DNA of 64,000 nucleotides from Psettodes erumei (lineage: Eukaryota; Chordata; Actinopteri; Pleuronectiformes; Psettodidae), in contig JAFBJZ010000613.1 of assembly GCA_016785225.1 (NCBI GenBank), forward strand, positions 248,001-312,000, in the 5' to 3' direction. Below are positions 41,501 to 53,105 of this stretch, one piece after another (position 1 is the first letter of the stretch; the number at the start of each line of letters is the position of its first letter). Under the pieces are notes generated by a model that saw only the letters and a list, made by a program, of their open reading frames with translations, had not been told where the DNA came from and did no database searches. The position numbers were made by a program, and so were the translations under genes.

Positions 41501-43697
41501 GATGCAGCCACGCGATGACAATCTCTCTGCTTTTTGTGGTTTGCAGAGGAGGCAAAAGCGAACGCTCCCTGTGTCATCTTCATTGACGAGTTGGACAGTG
41601 TTGGAGGGAAGAGGATCGAGTCTCCTATGCATCCTTACTCCAGACAAACCATCAACCAGCTGCTGGCTGAAATGGATGGGTCAGTCTTTCATATTCATTC
41701 ATAGTGTGAATAAAATATTGCTGTTGAGAGCTTTCATTAACTTACTCTCAATGTTTTGTTATTGTACAGGTTTAAACCAAATGAAGGAGTCATCGTCATT
41801 GGTGCTACAAACTTTGCTGAGGCTCTTGATAAGTAAGATATATTTTTTATTGCAAATTTTCTTGCAATTTTTTTTTTTTTACATATTTTTAGTTAAGAAG
41901 AATAACTAATTTGACCTGCTGATATCCTCCAGCAAGTCAAACTGAAATAAGGTCGGTCCCTACAGTGTGTGTTAATGTTGTAGAACTGATCCAGTTTTCT
42001 TGCTTCCCTCTGAATAGAAATGTGGCATCCCAGTACTTTGACTGGCATTTGGGTTTTGATGCAGTGAGTTTAGACATTTAACATCTGTGTTACTGCCTCT
42101 CAGCGCTCTGGTGAGGCCAGGAAGGTTTGACATGCAGGTGACGGTACCTCGCCCAGATGTGAAAGGACGCACTGAGATTCTCAACTGGTACCTCTCCAAG
42201 ATCAAAATGGACCCTGGTAGGTCATTCAATTCCTACTGGCATTTAGGGGGCGCTAGTGACATAATCATACACATTTTGGAGAAACAGTCGTTCTTTTTAT
42301 CAATCGTAACATGACTAAAGCATTCAGAGCTTTAAACCTGAGAGAATACCTACCTAAAAGACACCATTGTCTCTTGAAGACATTCATAAAGAAAGCATTT
42401 TCTATTGTGTGTGTTCTTTCTCAGCTGTAGAAGCAGAGATTATTGCCCGGGGCACTGTGGGCTTCTCTGGTGCAGAGCTCGAGAACCTGGTCAACCAGGC
42501 GGCCCTGAAGGCGGCTGTGGACGGGAAAGAGATGGTCACAATGAAGGAGCTGGAGTTTGCTAAGGACAAGATCCTCATGGGTGAGTACACGCAGTCTTAG
42601 GGTCTGCCCTGCAGCAATATCCTGGACACAGAGTCCATGTAAGAGACAGGACGTAAAATGAAAACGTTTAATCAGTTATAATCCTCTTATTCTACCCAGG
42701 TCCTGAGAGGAGGAGCGTTGAAATCGACAAGAAGAATAAGACCATCACCGCCTACCATGAGTCCGGCCACGCCATCGTTGCCTTTTACACCAAAGATGCA
42801 ATGCCCATCAATAAGGCCACTATCATGCCTAGAGGACCAACTCTTGGCCATGTGAGTATTTTTCTGTCACTTCCCTACATACCCAAGTCCTTCACCTGTC
42901 CTACACAAGTCTTCACCTGTACTTCTAGGTCCTAGAACAAAGCGTTGTTCTCCATGTCTCTGTCCTCCAGGTTTCCATGCTCCCAGAGAACGATCGCTGG
43001 AGTGAAACAAGAGCCCAGCTGCTGGCTCAGATGGATGTCAGTATGGGTGGTCGAGTAGCAGAGGAGCTCATCTTTGGAGATGATTACATCACCACTGGTA
43101 CGAGATGAACAGGACTTGATTTAGCTGATGTGTCTCTTGGCTTTGGTGGTTTCAAACACTGCATTAGTTTCAAACATCTTGTGATTGTTTGTTTCAGGAG
43201 CCTCCAGTGACTTTGATGGTGCCACCAGAATAGCAAAAATGATGGTGACCAGGTTCGGTATGAGTGACAAGGTAAGATTTTCAATTCTTTGTCTGAGGTC
43301 TGAGTTTACAATCTGAAGGTCTGTTCATATTTACCTGAGGATGTTATTCGTGTTTTGTTGCAGCTCGGTGTCATGACCTACGGTGACGTAACCAAACAGA
43401 GCCCCGAGACACAAGCTGCCATTGAACAGGAAGTCAGGGTTTTACTGAAGGTGAGCTCCCCACAGCACTCTCAGTCATGCTTTAATCTACAGGTAGATTC
43501 ATTTTGATAATTAAGAACATCTTTTACTTTATTGACAATCTTTCTCTTCCATCCAGGACTCGTATGATCGTGCTAAGGACATCCTGAAGACTTACAGTAA
43601 GGAGCACAAGAAGCTCGCTGATGCCCTGCTAAGATACGAAACTCTGGATGCCAAAGAGATCCAGATGGTACTGGAGGGCAAATCACTGGACCACTAG
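38532..43697 (+). CDS. yme1l1: ATP-dependent zinc metalloprotease YME1L1 (i-AAA)
   Basis: Mitochondrial inner-membrane AAA protease facing the intermembrane space; it processes OPA1 and degrades unassembled proteins. Eighteen exons: 38532-38561, 39232-39351, 39472-39640, 39741-39842, 39961-40070, 40169-40319, 40477-40560, 41020-41193, 41306-41458, 41547-41679, 41770-41832, 42104-42216, 42425-42580, 42700-42851, 42971-43097, 43198-43271, 43364-43450, 43557-43697; 712 codons plus TAG, close to the human 716-aa form. The presequence is followed by a membrane segment near 233-250, Walker A GPPGTGKT (319-326), Walker B VIFIDELDS (374-382) and the zinc site HESGH (539-543). The start MFSLS matches human. 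The intron after 40319 begins with GC, because only that junction keeps the conserved frame into SLRRTRLIL. It is followed by AATAAA at 43953-43958 and 44542-44547. Confidence 0.97.
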
Positions 43698-44560
43698 ATA
43701 CCTCAGTAGACATTTTAGAATCTTTTATCATGTGTGTATATATATATGAAGCTGTGCAATCGAGCACAGGCCTTTTGGAGGCCTTGTATTTCATTTGTTG
43801 GTATTCTTCCTATTATCAATGTGAAGATGACACATGAATTATTGTTTCACCCCTCATATTAATTTTATCTTCTTCATTTGTTTTGTACATTTCCCGCAGA
43901 GAAGACTGGCAGGTGCGCAGTGACTGTAAAGCACTTCAGTTAAATTGGATGAAATAAATACACTGTATGTTCTAGTTTTTCAACAATTTGTAAAGATGTT
44001 TGAGGTTTCATGAAAGGATGGTCATCCCTAACTGTCAAAGTGAATGACTTCTGTAGTAGTTGTATACATCAGAGTCATATTTGGTATCACAGCAAGGTTC
44101 TAATTCAAATTAATTGGTCTCAGATCATTTAACTAGGATGAAAAATATGAATTTTATGTTGGTGTCTATGTCTCGTTTTAAATTTGTACAGACTGGTGAA
44201 CACCAAAGGACCTTAAAATACTTTACCTCAGAATGTACCATTGGGCTGTAGCAAGGCACAGGTGGTAACGCTGTCCATTGCGGAACTCTTAATATAAGAG
44301 GGTTTTTTTTCTCTAAATGACGTATTTTAGTTGCATTGACCAAGTCTGCAGTTTGTTCATATTTATTAAAGTGCACAAAGGTGTGACCCCCCCCCTTTTT
44401 TTCTCTGAAATTAGTATCCTTGTGTCCCAGTCTGAGCTCAACTGTAATTGATAAAAGAGGGGAAATGTGTATATACTGAGAGTGGAAAAGGATTGGCTGT
44501 TTTGCCTCTGTACCTTTAGACAAAGGCCTCTGTGAAGCTCAAATAAAGATTACTCTTACT
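43698..44560 (+). other. yme1l1: yme1l1 3' UTR with two poly(A) signals
   Basis: AATAAA occurs at 43953-43958 and again at 44542-44547, so short and long 3' ends are both possible. No gene was found here on either strand; the 132-codon minus-strand frame has no family resemblance. Confidence 0.55.
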
Positions 44561-44982
44561 CAATGTGCACAGTGCATGAATTAAATGAAACTTACACAAA
44601 TGGATTTTTTTGGCCACTTAACAACAAGCTGTGGCACTTCTTTTCAGGCACACTGTCTTAGAAATATTTTTCTCTCGCTTTACACCAGATTAATGCACTC
44701 ATATTCATCCTAATGGCACCATATTTAGAAGAATGTGAGGTAAAATTACATTTCCTTGAAGAGTAGTGGCTACGTGTTGTATGCTCAGCCTGCCAGTGAC
44801 AGGCACATTCTTAGTTTGCACAGTGTTCTTTTGTCTGTCTGCAAATAACAAAAGCTCATTTACTGCTGCCTGATCTTAACCTACAATTAGTGTGTTTAGC
44901 TCCAGGAGAAGCCAAATGAGACGCAACAAGCCAGAGCATTGTTGTGTCCTCTGACCTTTTCACTGACACCTGGCTAAATGTC

Positions 44983-44990
44983 TATAAAAG
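44983..44990 (+). promoter_or_regulatory. TATA box of plus-strand PKS
   Basis: TATAAAAG, 128 bp upstream of the coding start. The expected transcription start is about 25-30 bp downstream. Confidence 0.65.
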
Positions 44991-45049
44991 GTACAGCAGC
45001 ACTGGTTCTGACCTCAGACAGAAACCAGGACCAAACACTGAGCTTCACT

Positions 45050-45088
45050 ATGGAGAAGCTTGAAAATTCATTTTGGCTTTTAGAATAA
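45050..45088 (+). other. 12-codon upstream ORF in PKS leader
   Basis: ATG at 45050, stop TAA at 45086-45088, 29 bases before the main ATG. Present if the leader is unspliced. The main start is preferred because its product opens directly into the KS N-terminus (GIAVIGIGCNFPGG). Confidence 0.45.
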
Positions 45089-45117
45089 AGCAACAAAATT
45101 TCCATCTCAAAGGAACA

Positions 45118-48100
45118 ATGGAGCACCCAGAAGATGGCATAGCTGTCATCGGGATCGGCTGCAATTTCCCTGGAGGTATGTTGCAAGGCTTGAGATGTTT
45201 TTGTCTTTATTCAAAGTGAATTATTGTTATTGTGTTTTATTTAAGGCGAGGGATTGGACAATTTCTGGAGGGTTCTGTTGGAAGGAAAGAACTGTGTAGT
45301 AGATATTCCAGCAGAACGGTTTGACACCACTTTCTGGTACGATGCTGACAAAAGCAAACCTGGAAAGACTGAAACAACCAAAGCAGCTCTGATAGAAGGG
45401 TAAGCATTACACCTGCATAGATGGTTTACATGTTAATCCTTCTCTTTAGAAATGTTTGACAGATCTGACATATTATTACCAGGTTGAATGAGTTTGATCA
45501 CAAGTTCTTTGGCATCACGGAAGCAGAGGCTGATTTCATGGATCCTCAGCAGAAACTCCTCCTCCAGTGCTCGTACAGGGCATTAGAGGATGCGGGGATG
45601 GCTTTGGAAACCATCAGTGGGAGCAGAACTGGAGTTTACATCGGTGATCACTGTCACACTATGATAAGTTTACGATTCCATTTCCCTACACACAGATTGT
45701 AATCTACTGTACTTTGATTGTGGTGTCGCAGGTCTCATGAACAGGGATTACGAGATGCTCCGGAGTAATAGTCCCACTACAATAAGTCACTACAACGGCA
45801 CTGGGACGGCCATGAGTGTGGCTGCCAACAGAGTTTCCTTCACATTTAATCTCACTGGCCCTTCTTTTGCCATCGACAGTGCCTGTTCCTCGTCTTTGGT
45901 GGCTGTACATTTAGCCTGTCAGGCTTTAAAGCAAGGTGTCTGGTTTGCTTTTCCCTACAAATTTATGATAACAAATATTATTGTGTGTAAATATTCCATA
46001 TTTCATTTCATTCTCTTTCTTAACTAGAAGACTGTGAGATGGCTTTGTGTGGAGGTGTCAGCTGTATCATAGAGCCAAGAGTGTTTGTGGCTCTCAGCAA
46101 GGCCAAGATGATCTCACCTGAAGGGACCAGCAAACCTTTCTCCAGCAGAGCAGATGGTTACGGGAGAGGGGAGGGCTGTGGGGTTGTTCTCCTGAAACCT
46201 CTGGAAAAGGTCAGAAAATGCAGAAAAGGATAACAACTTCCTTAACAGATGACTGACTCATAGAAACCAAGCATTTAGTTTCTTTTAAACACTAACCCAT
46301 CTGTAAAACACCCATGAAAGTTATATTAGTATGTAACTTACTAGTTCCTGTTAAACCTGTTTCTCTCAGGAAATGCTTTGAAGTCTAAACATCACCTCTG
46401 TCATTGTTTAATTTTAATTTTGTTGTTTCTTTACAGGCAATACAAGACCATGACAATATCTGGGGTATCATCAGCAAAACAGCGGTCAACCAAGATGGAC
46501 GCTCAGTCACTCCGATCACCAAACCCTCCATGGTTCAACAAGAGGAGCTGCTGCGAAGGATCTACTCCGAGTCTGACCTCGCAGATGTTCAGTACATAGA
46601 GGCACACGGGACGGGAACCCCGGTTGGAGACCCAACAGAGGCAGGGAGCATCTCAAACGTCATCGCTAAAGCCAGACCTCCCGGTTCTGAGACACTGCGG
46701 ATCGGCTCTGTGAAGGGCAACATTGGACACACAGAATCTGCGGCTGGAGTGGCAGGACTCATCAAGGTTCTGCTGATGATGAAGCATCAGACCATCGTTC
46801 CCTCCGTTTTCTACTCTGAAGACAGTGCAAGTGTAGACATAAAAGCTCTTAATCTAAATATTCCATCGAAAGCTGAACAATGGGAGACAAACAGGTCCTT
46901 ACAGAGGGTAGCTGGGATCAACAGCTTTGGATTCGGAGGCACAAATGCACATGTGCTTTTAAGAGACTATAGGAAGACCACTGTTGCCACACAGATGCTA
47001 AAGGGCTGTCCAAATGTCTTTGTCCTATCTGCAGCCTCTGAGAAATCACTCTCCCTATGTATCGCTGACACCCATCAAAAGCTTCGCAGCGCTCAGGCCG
47101 CTGACTTACAGGCACTGTCATACACTTCAGCATGTGGTCGCAGTCACTGCAAACACAAATATAAAAAGGCCTTCCGAACATCTTCCCTCTCAGATTTACA
47201 GCACCAGCTGACATCTGCACTGAAAACCAAGGTTGAGACAGCAAAGTCAGCCATCCAGGTGGTGTTTGTGTTTTGTGGGAATGGAGTTGCCTACAGGGGA
47301 ATGTGCCAGCAGCTCCTGAGAGAGGCTCCTGTTTTCAGATATAAGGTCAGAGAAGTTGAGAATCTGTTTCAGGGTCATAGAAACACCAGCATCAGCCAGT
47401 GGCTTGCTGGCAACTATGATGATGATGATTTCAACAAACCAAATATTGCCCAGCCTGTTCTTTTTGCGATCCAGGTTGGCATCGCCACTCTCCTAAAGCA
47501 CTGGGGTGTCAGACCTTATGCCGTTCTTGGACACTCTGTGGGCGAGGTTGCTGCAGCTCACTGTTCTGGCCTTCTCTCTCTAGAAGATGCCGTTAAAGTG
47601 TTGTACCATCGAAGTACTCTTCAGAGCAAGGTCGCAGGTGGTAAAATGCTTGTGGTGAGTAATGTGGCTGTAGAAAAGGTGTTAGAAATCCTTCAAGTCT
47701 TCTCTGGCAAAATTTGTGTTGCGGCTTTCAACAGTCCTCACTCCTGCACGCTGTCAGGGGATTCGGATGCTATCGAAATGCTCCAGGAAAAGCTGAAGAC
47801 TCAATTTAGAAATAAAAACCTCTTTCTTCATATGTTGGATGTTCAGGCAGCATACCATAGCCCCATGATGGATCCTATATTAGATGACATTGAGAGAAGC
47901 ATCGGGCTTTTAGATGTCAACACCACAGAATGCAAGCTTTTTTCCACAGTGACTGCAGACAGGTATTCAGATGGTGACTTCAGAACCGGGATGTACTGGG
48001 CAAAGAACATCCGAGAACCTGTTTTATTTGAACAAACACTGCATGCCCTCACCAAAGACCAACAATCTGGGAGAAATGTGGTCTTTGTGGAGGTCGGACC

Positions 48101-51100
48101 TCGCGGGGCTCTCCGAAGGAACATACATGAAACTCTGGGAAATGACACCATGGTTCTTTCCTCTATCCAACCAGAGAAAGATTATGACACCATCTTGTCT
48201 ACTTTGGCAAAAGTATTTGAAATGGGCATAAATGTGGACTGGCATCAACTCTACAGGGGTTATGAGACATTACCCACAGCTCTGCCAGTCTATCAGTTCG
48301 ACTGCTTGAAGAAAGAACTGAATTTTGAGGATATGAGAAAAGGTCATGAATTATCTTCTATTTCTCCCCATGTGCTCATATCCCAAATCAAGCCAGATAA
48401 CAAAGAGTACGTGTGCAACCTCTCATTAGACATTGCACCGTATCTTTTGGAGCACAAAAACAATGGGATCTCCATTGTGCCAGGTGCATTTTATGTTGAG
48501 TTAGCTTATGCCTCAGTGATGGCCAGCTTAAAACCAAAGAAACCAGCTTCTCTGCTCCAGCTCAGTGTTAGATTTGAGAGTCTGCTCACATTCGGATCTA
48601 ACTGTCATGAGCTGAAAGTAATACTGGAGCACGTGGAGGATGAGGCGTCTTTTGAAATAAAGTCTGCTGTCGCTACACATGCCTCTGGCACATACCGGAG
48701 CACAGATGGCCAGGCACCGTTAGAGGAACCCACCATTTTTCTTGATGTCATCTGGCAAAGATGCAAACTAGTTATGAAGAGACAAGATATTTATTCTATT
48801 CTCTCACAAGCAGGATTTGAATATGGCCCTGTCTTTAGACAGCTTGATGATCTACATTTTGGGAATGAATTCAAGGAAGCTGTGACAAAAATTCAAGTTC
48901 CCAGAGAACTTCTAATGCACCTCCATGACTACTTCATCCACCCTGTGTTGTTGGACTATTTCCTGCAAATGACTGCAGTGATGGCTGCTGGACGGCTGAC
49001 AGCCAAGCAAGGATTCCCCTCAGCTATAGGCTGCATCACCATTTCAGGACCACCACAAGAGGAAATGGTCATGTATTTACGAGCGACTCAAGAGAGCCCA
49101 GACTTCCTTGAAGTGTGTGGCTGCTTTTCTACCACAGAGGGGGAAGTACTCGTGGAACTTAAGAGGGTGAGGATCACATTTTTTGGTGCTTACTCAAATG
49201 TTCTTCAGTCACTGTTCTTCCACAATGAAATAAATGCAATTAGTGACAAGAGAGACTTACAAAATTGTAAAATAAAGGCAATAGTTTTTGAAGATAAACT
49301 CGGCATTACTGAAAGACTGAGGCCGCACTTACACCCAGAGTCAGTCATTGTGGAGGGCAGAGACTATTGGACGTCTGACCAACTTCGAGATTTGGTGTGT
49401 CACTCACTTAACGCTAATGTGGATTTGGAGAACGTTCTCTTCATTTGGGGTGTAGAGAACCTCAGCCACTTGTCATCCAAGCAGACACTGGAGCACTTGG
49501 TGACTTGCTGTGAGCAATATCGCCAGATTGTATTAGCTTTGAAGGAGAGGAGCCAGTCTTGCACTGTCCGTGTCATAACCTATCGATCGACAGAGACGAC
49601 TGTGGACCACGTCACTCCAGGTTTTGTGATGTCTGGTCTGACGAGGGCTTGTGCAGCAGAAATGGCAGGTCTCTCTTTTCAGCTGATCGACCTTGCTTCT
49701 GTGACCGATGAAGACATTCAAACACTTGTTCATGTAATTAACACCTGCAGCCAACAAGAGGTAATGATCAACAAAGGGCAGATGTCAACAGCTAGAATAG
49801 CACGGACCCTAATGGAGGACGAGGATTTCTGTGAAGATGATATGCAGTCGGTGTCTCTGAGCAACTTTGTTCTACAAACATCTGATTCATACAGAATAGC
49901 TCACTTGTCCGCCACCTCCTACAGCACAAATATTAGTCCTGTTCAAGACAAGTCAGTTGAGATTCAGCTAACCAGGGTATGTGTGCACTCATCTGATTAC
50001 TTTCCAGTCACCACTTCACATTTAAACTTCAGCAAGACAATATACTGGGACCAGCACACATCTCAGCATCACAAGCTTCTGGCTCTAGATTTTAGTGGCA
50101 TTGTCACAGCTGTAGGGAAAGATATTCATCATCTAAGAGTGGGAGATCATGTTGCTTCATGTTATCCTGTCACTGCCACAGCAAAGATTAGGGTTCCTGA
50201 AGCTGTGTGCTACAGTACAAAGAGACTCCCGTTTCTGAAAGAGACTCCATGTGTGTCTTATTTCATACTGGCATGGGAGATCCTGCAGAGAAGGCTCCCT
50301 GCAGTAAAACAGCAGCACCAGAAGATGACCATTGTCTCCCCAAGCTCAGCTTCTGCTCTGATGAAAGTTTTAGCTCTGACAGCTAACAGGTCAGGCTGGA
50401 GCGTTTCCTCTCTGCCACATTTCAGAGGAGCACCTCTACATACTGAGCAGAGTCATGCATTTGTTTTTCTGCCCCCATTTGATCATTCTTGGCAGGATGT
50501 AGATGACAGCAGTGGTCTTGAGAGAAACATTATTTTTGTATGCAGCAGTCACAATTCCTCCTCACATTCAGCAAAAGTGTTTGCTTCAAAGACTGAACAT
50601 GTGCACGTGCATAAACTTGATGTGGCTACTGTTCTACAGAGAGCCAATCTGCAAGTGCAGGGTCAGGTTATTTCTCACTGGCTGATGTCATTAGGTTTTG
50701 ATTCAGTATCTCTACCTTTGAAAAGAGAGACATTTCAATTATCAAGCACAGGAGCCCCTCAAGCTGATGCTGAGTCCTATTTCACCAGAACAACAGTTCA
50801 GCAGGTGGTTTTAGATCATGGAGAATCTCACAACCTTGTGTCTGATATCCCAGTGCTCAACAAGCCAACACTGCTTTTTAAACAAAGCTGTGTTTATATT
50901 GTAACTGGAGGCCTTTCCGGTCTGGGACTTGAGACGGTGAAGTTCATTGCCCATCATGGTGGTGGTTATATTGTGACTCTGGCCAGAAGTGTTCTGACAG
51001 ATGAAATGCAGTTTGAAATGGAACTCCTCCAGAGAAGATATGGGGTTGCCATCATAAATGTCCAGTGTGATGTTTCAGTGTTGATGCAGGTAGTGGACGC

Positions 51101-51926
51101 AATCTCAAAGATTGAACACAGATTCTCCTCTTGTCCAATCAAAGGAGTGTTTCACAGTGCTGCAGTGTTACATGATGCACTCATCGAAACCCTCGATGAG
51201 TCTCTCTTCCGAAATGTGCTCCAGCCCAAAGTGAGCGGGGCTCTAAATCTTCATTATTCAACGCTTCACAACAAACTTGATTACTTTGTGTGCTTCTCCT
51301 CCATCTCCTCATTCATTGGCAACGCCTCACAGTGTAACTACGCTGCAGCCAATTCTTTTCTTGACGTGTTCTGTCATTATCGGAGAAACCTGGGGCTTGC
51401 TGGACAGTCCATCAACTGGGGCCCCTTGAACCTTGGTCTCTTGCTGAACAAAGACCATTTCCAAAAGTTTTTAGAGGCAAAAGGGATGATGATAATGGAC
51501 GTGTGCGAGGTTCATGAAGCACTCGAAAAGTGTCTTCTGATGAACAGGCCACAACAAGTCATATGCAAGTTCAATTTCAAAAACCTCAACATTCACATCC
51601 TCTCACAAAATGCATCTCTCAGAGAACGACTGTCAGCGTTAGTGGAAACGGAGCTCAAAGATGTTACAGGCAGTGAAACCAGAGTTCAGCATTTGCCTTC
51701 CACACATGAAAGTTTGAGAATAATTGTCAGCAACATAAGCAATGTTAGTGTAGATGAGCTGGATGAAAACTCTGTCCTGTGTGTACTGGGTATTGACTCA
51801 ATGTTGGCCATGACTCTTCAGAACCAAATTTTCCAGGAGACAGGTGTGAACGTACCTTTGGTTAAAATACTGGACCCTAACAGTACACTGGCCACTTTGA
51901 CAGCATTTGTAATGAATAGTGGATAA
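45118..51926 (+). CDS. pks1: Type I polyketide synthase (animal PKS1-type), intact copy
   Basis: Iterative multidomain synthase that would build a polyketide from malonyl-CoA. Exons: 45118-45175, 45246-45399, 45483-45643, 45732-45935, 46028-46209 and one giant exon 46437-51926; 2082 codons plus TAA. Domains read from motifs: ketosynthase (about 8-430) with Cys176 in DSACSSS, His310 in EAHGTGT and His351 in GNIGHT; acyltransferase with Ser620 in GHSVGE and an AYHS motif nearer malonyl than methylmalonyl types; dehydratase with His926 in HKNNGISIVP and Asp1093; a structural psi-KR segment (about 1160-1400); an enoyl-reductase-like region (about 1410-1730, DFSGIVTAVG) whose cofactor loop near 1551-1575 lacks the GGVG glycines; ketoreductase with VTGGLSGLG, Ser1875 and Tyr1888; ACP with Ser2041 in GIDSM. 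There is no methyltransferase and no thioesterase. Medaka and zebrafish relatives act in otolith formation and a budgerigar relative makes yellow polyene pigment (family knowledge). Confidence 0.93.
46063..46820 (+). repeat. Near-identical inverted segment (copy 1) shared with second PKS
   Basis: Runs from late exon 5 through the whole 227-bp intron 5 into exon 6. It matches 58808-58052 read on the minus strand. I count about four differences in the intron and roughly a dozen in the exon 6 part, against strong divergence outside the segment. Confidence 0.88.
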
Positions 51927-52889
51927 TTTACTATGTAACAGCACTATGTAACAAATACTTTGAATGATGAGAAAGAAATGTGAAACATACGAAATTGCTT
52001 GGATTGAATTATTATTTTTGCAGGCTGCACTTTTTCACTGCTTTGCTATTGTCAAATTGCTTAACCCTGATACACAGTAGCTTTTGTTTAATGGTGCCTG
52101 TAGAGTGCCCCATGTGGCCGAAAGCTGCACACTGTTAATGTCTACCTCATTAAAAATTTGAATAAATGAAGTTGTCTTTTTCCACGTGATTGATAATAAG
52201 TAATCAGATGTACTGCCAACTGAATATTTATGGGGCCAGAATACTGGATGACATGTTTTTTCCATCATCCTCATAAAGTTGACAATCAGTCAGAATCGTT
52301 GAGCTAGCGGTGATAAGAACTGACCATGACCTGTAAAAGATGAGTAGATGTAAAACAGCCAGCTAAAAGTAGGTTGAGGTTAGTATCACTGTCTGTGTCG
52401 ACAGAACGCTGTCACAAATGACAGACAATTTTTATAGATTAAAATTTATTGAATATTAAAATAACACTGAATAATGTACATATTTTACATAAATTATTCA
52501 CTATATACATTGAACACCTTAAATTCTACACATTTTGTATTTAATTGTACAGCCGACTGTTTTCTTACTTTCATCCCAGAACTTGTCCATAAGCAGAGTG
52601 AATAAAACTGATTAAAAAACCTCTCAAAAACATTAACAAAGATGCTTCCAAATAGGTAGTATAACATGCTGTATGATTATAACTGTGTAAATCTACAATA
52701 ACAAAATGAGGCAAAACCATAACCAGAGCCATTTACAAAACATAACAAGAAAATACAATGAAAACACATGGCATGAAAACAGTAATGATGTTGTGATACG
52801 ATAGCCATCATAAGCTTTGTGTTGAAATAAATTACAAAATGTTCTACTATTCCAGTATTATGATACCTTTTGTTAGCTCTGAGTGTCAT
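51927..52889. other. Short spacer between the two convergent PKS genes (both 3' UTRs)
   Basis: 963 bp between the two stop codons. A plus-strand AATAAA at 52161-52166 can end the first gene. A minus-strand AATAAA at 52451-52446 can end the second. The sequence is AT-rich and has no other recognisable gene. Confidence 0.6.
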
Positions 52890-53105
52890 TTACAGTCTGG
52901 TTGAAAGATCCTCCATGTCTTCAGTGGAGTTACTAATCACTGGGTTATCACTGAAATTTTCACCTTCAGCTCCTTCACTCAGTAAAGCTACCAGTGTTGA
53001 CAGTGTGGCGTTTGGGTCCAACAGTTTCACCAAAGGCACATTCACACCTCTCTCCTGGAAGATCTGATTCTGCAGAGTCATGGCCTGCATGGAGTCAATG
53101 CCCAA
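52890..53105 (-). CDS. ACP domain fragment of the second PKS, shifted frame
   Basis: A 72-codon stretch with the carrier-protein signature L-GIDSMQAMTLQNQIF, then VNVPLVKLLDPNATL, aligning with the ACP end of the plus-strand synthase. It continues into an acidic tail of about 30 residues that the other gene lacks. It has no start of its own and is only meaningful as the continuation of the large frame upstream. Its intact state argues that the frameshift is young or artefactual. Confidence 0.8.
   Translation of the reverse strand: MGIDSMQAMTLQNQIFQERGVNVPLVKLLDPNATLSTLVALLSEGAEGENFSDNPVISNSTEDMEDLSTRL

Larger units (their letters stand above)
44561..45117 (+). promoter_or_regulatory. Promoter and leader of the plus-strand polyketide synthase
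   Basis: A clear TATA box (TATAAAAG) lies at 44983-44990. About 25-30 bp further on, near 45010-45018, is the expected start site. The main ATG at 45118 follows after roughly 100 nt of leader. The leader holds a 12-codon upstream ORF at 45050-45088. A TATA-driven promoter contrasts with the TATA-less housekeeping genes to the left and suggests tissue-restricted expression (inference). Confidence 0.6.

Noticed and set aside
44125..44523. 132-codon minus-strand frame after yme1l1
   Set aside because: Lies in the yme1l1 3' UTR with no motif or splice partner.
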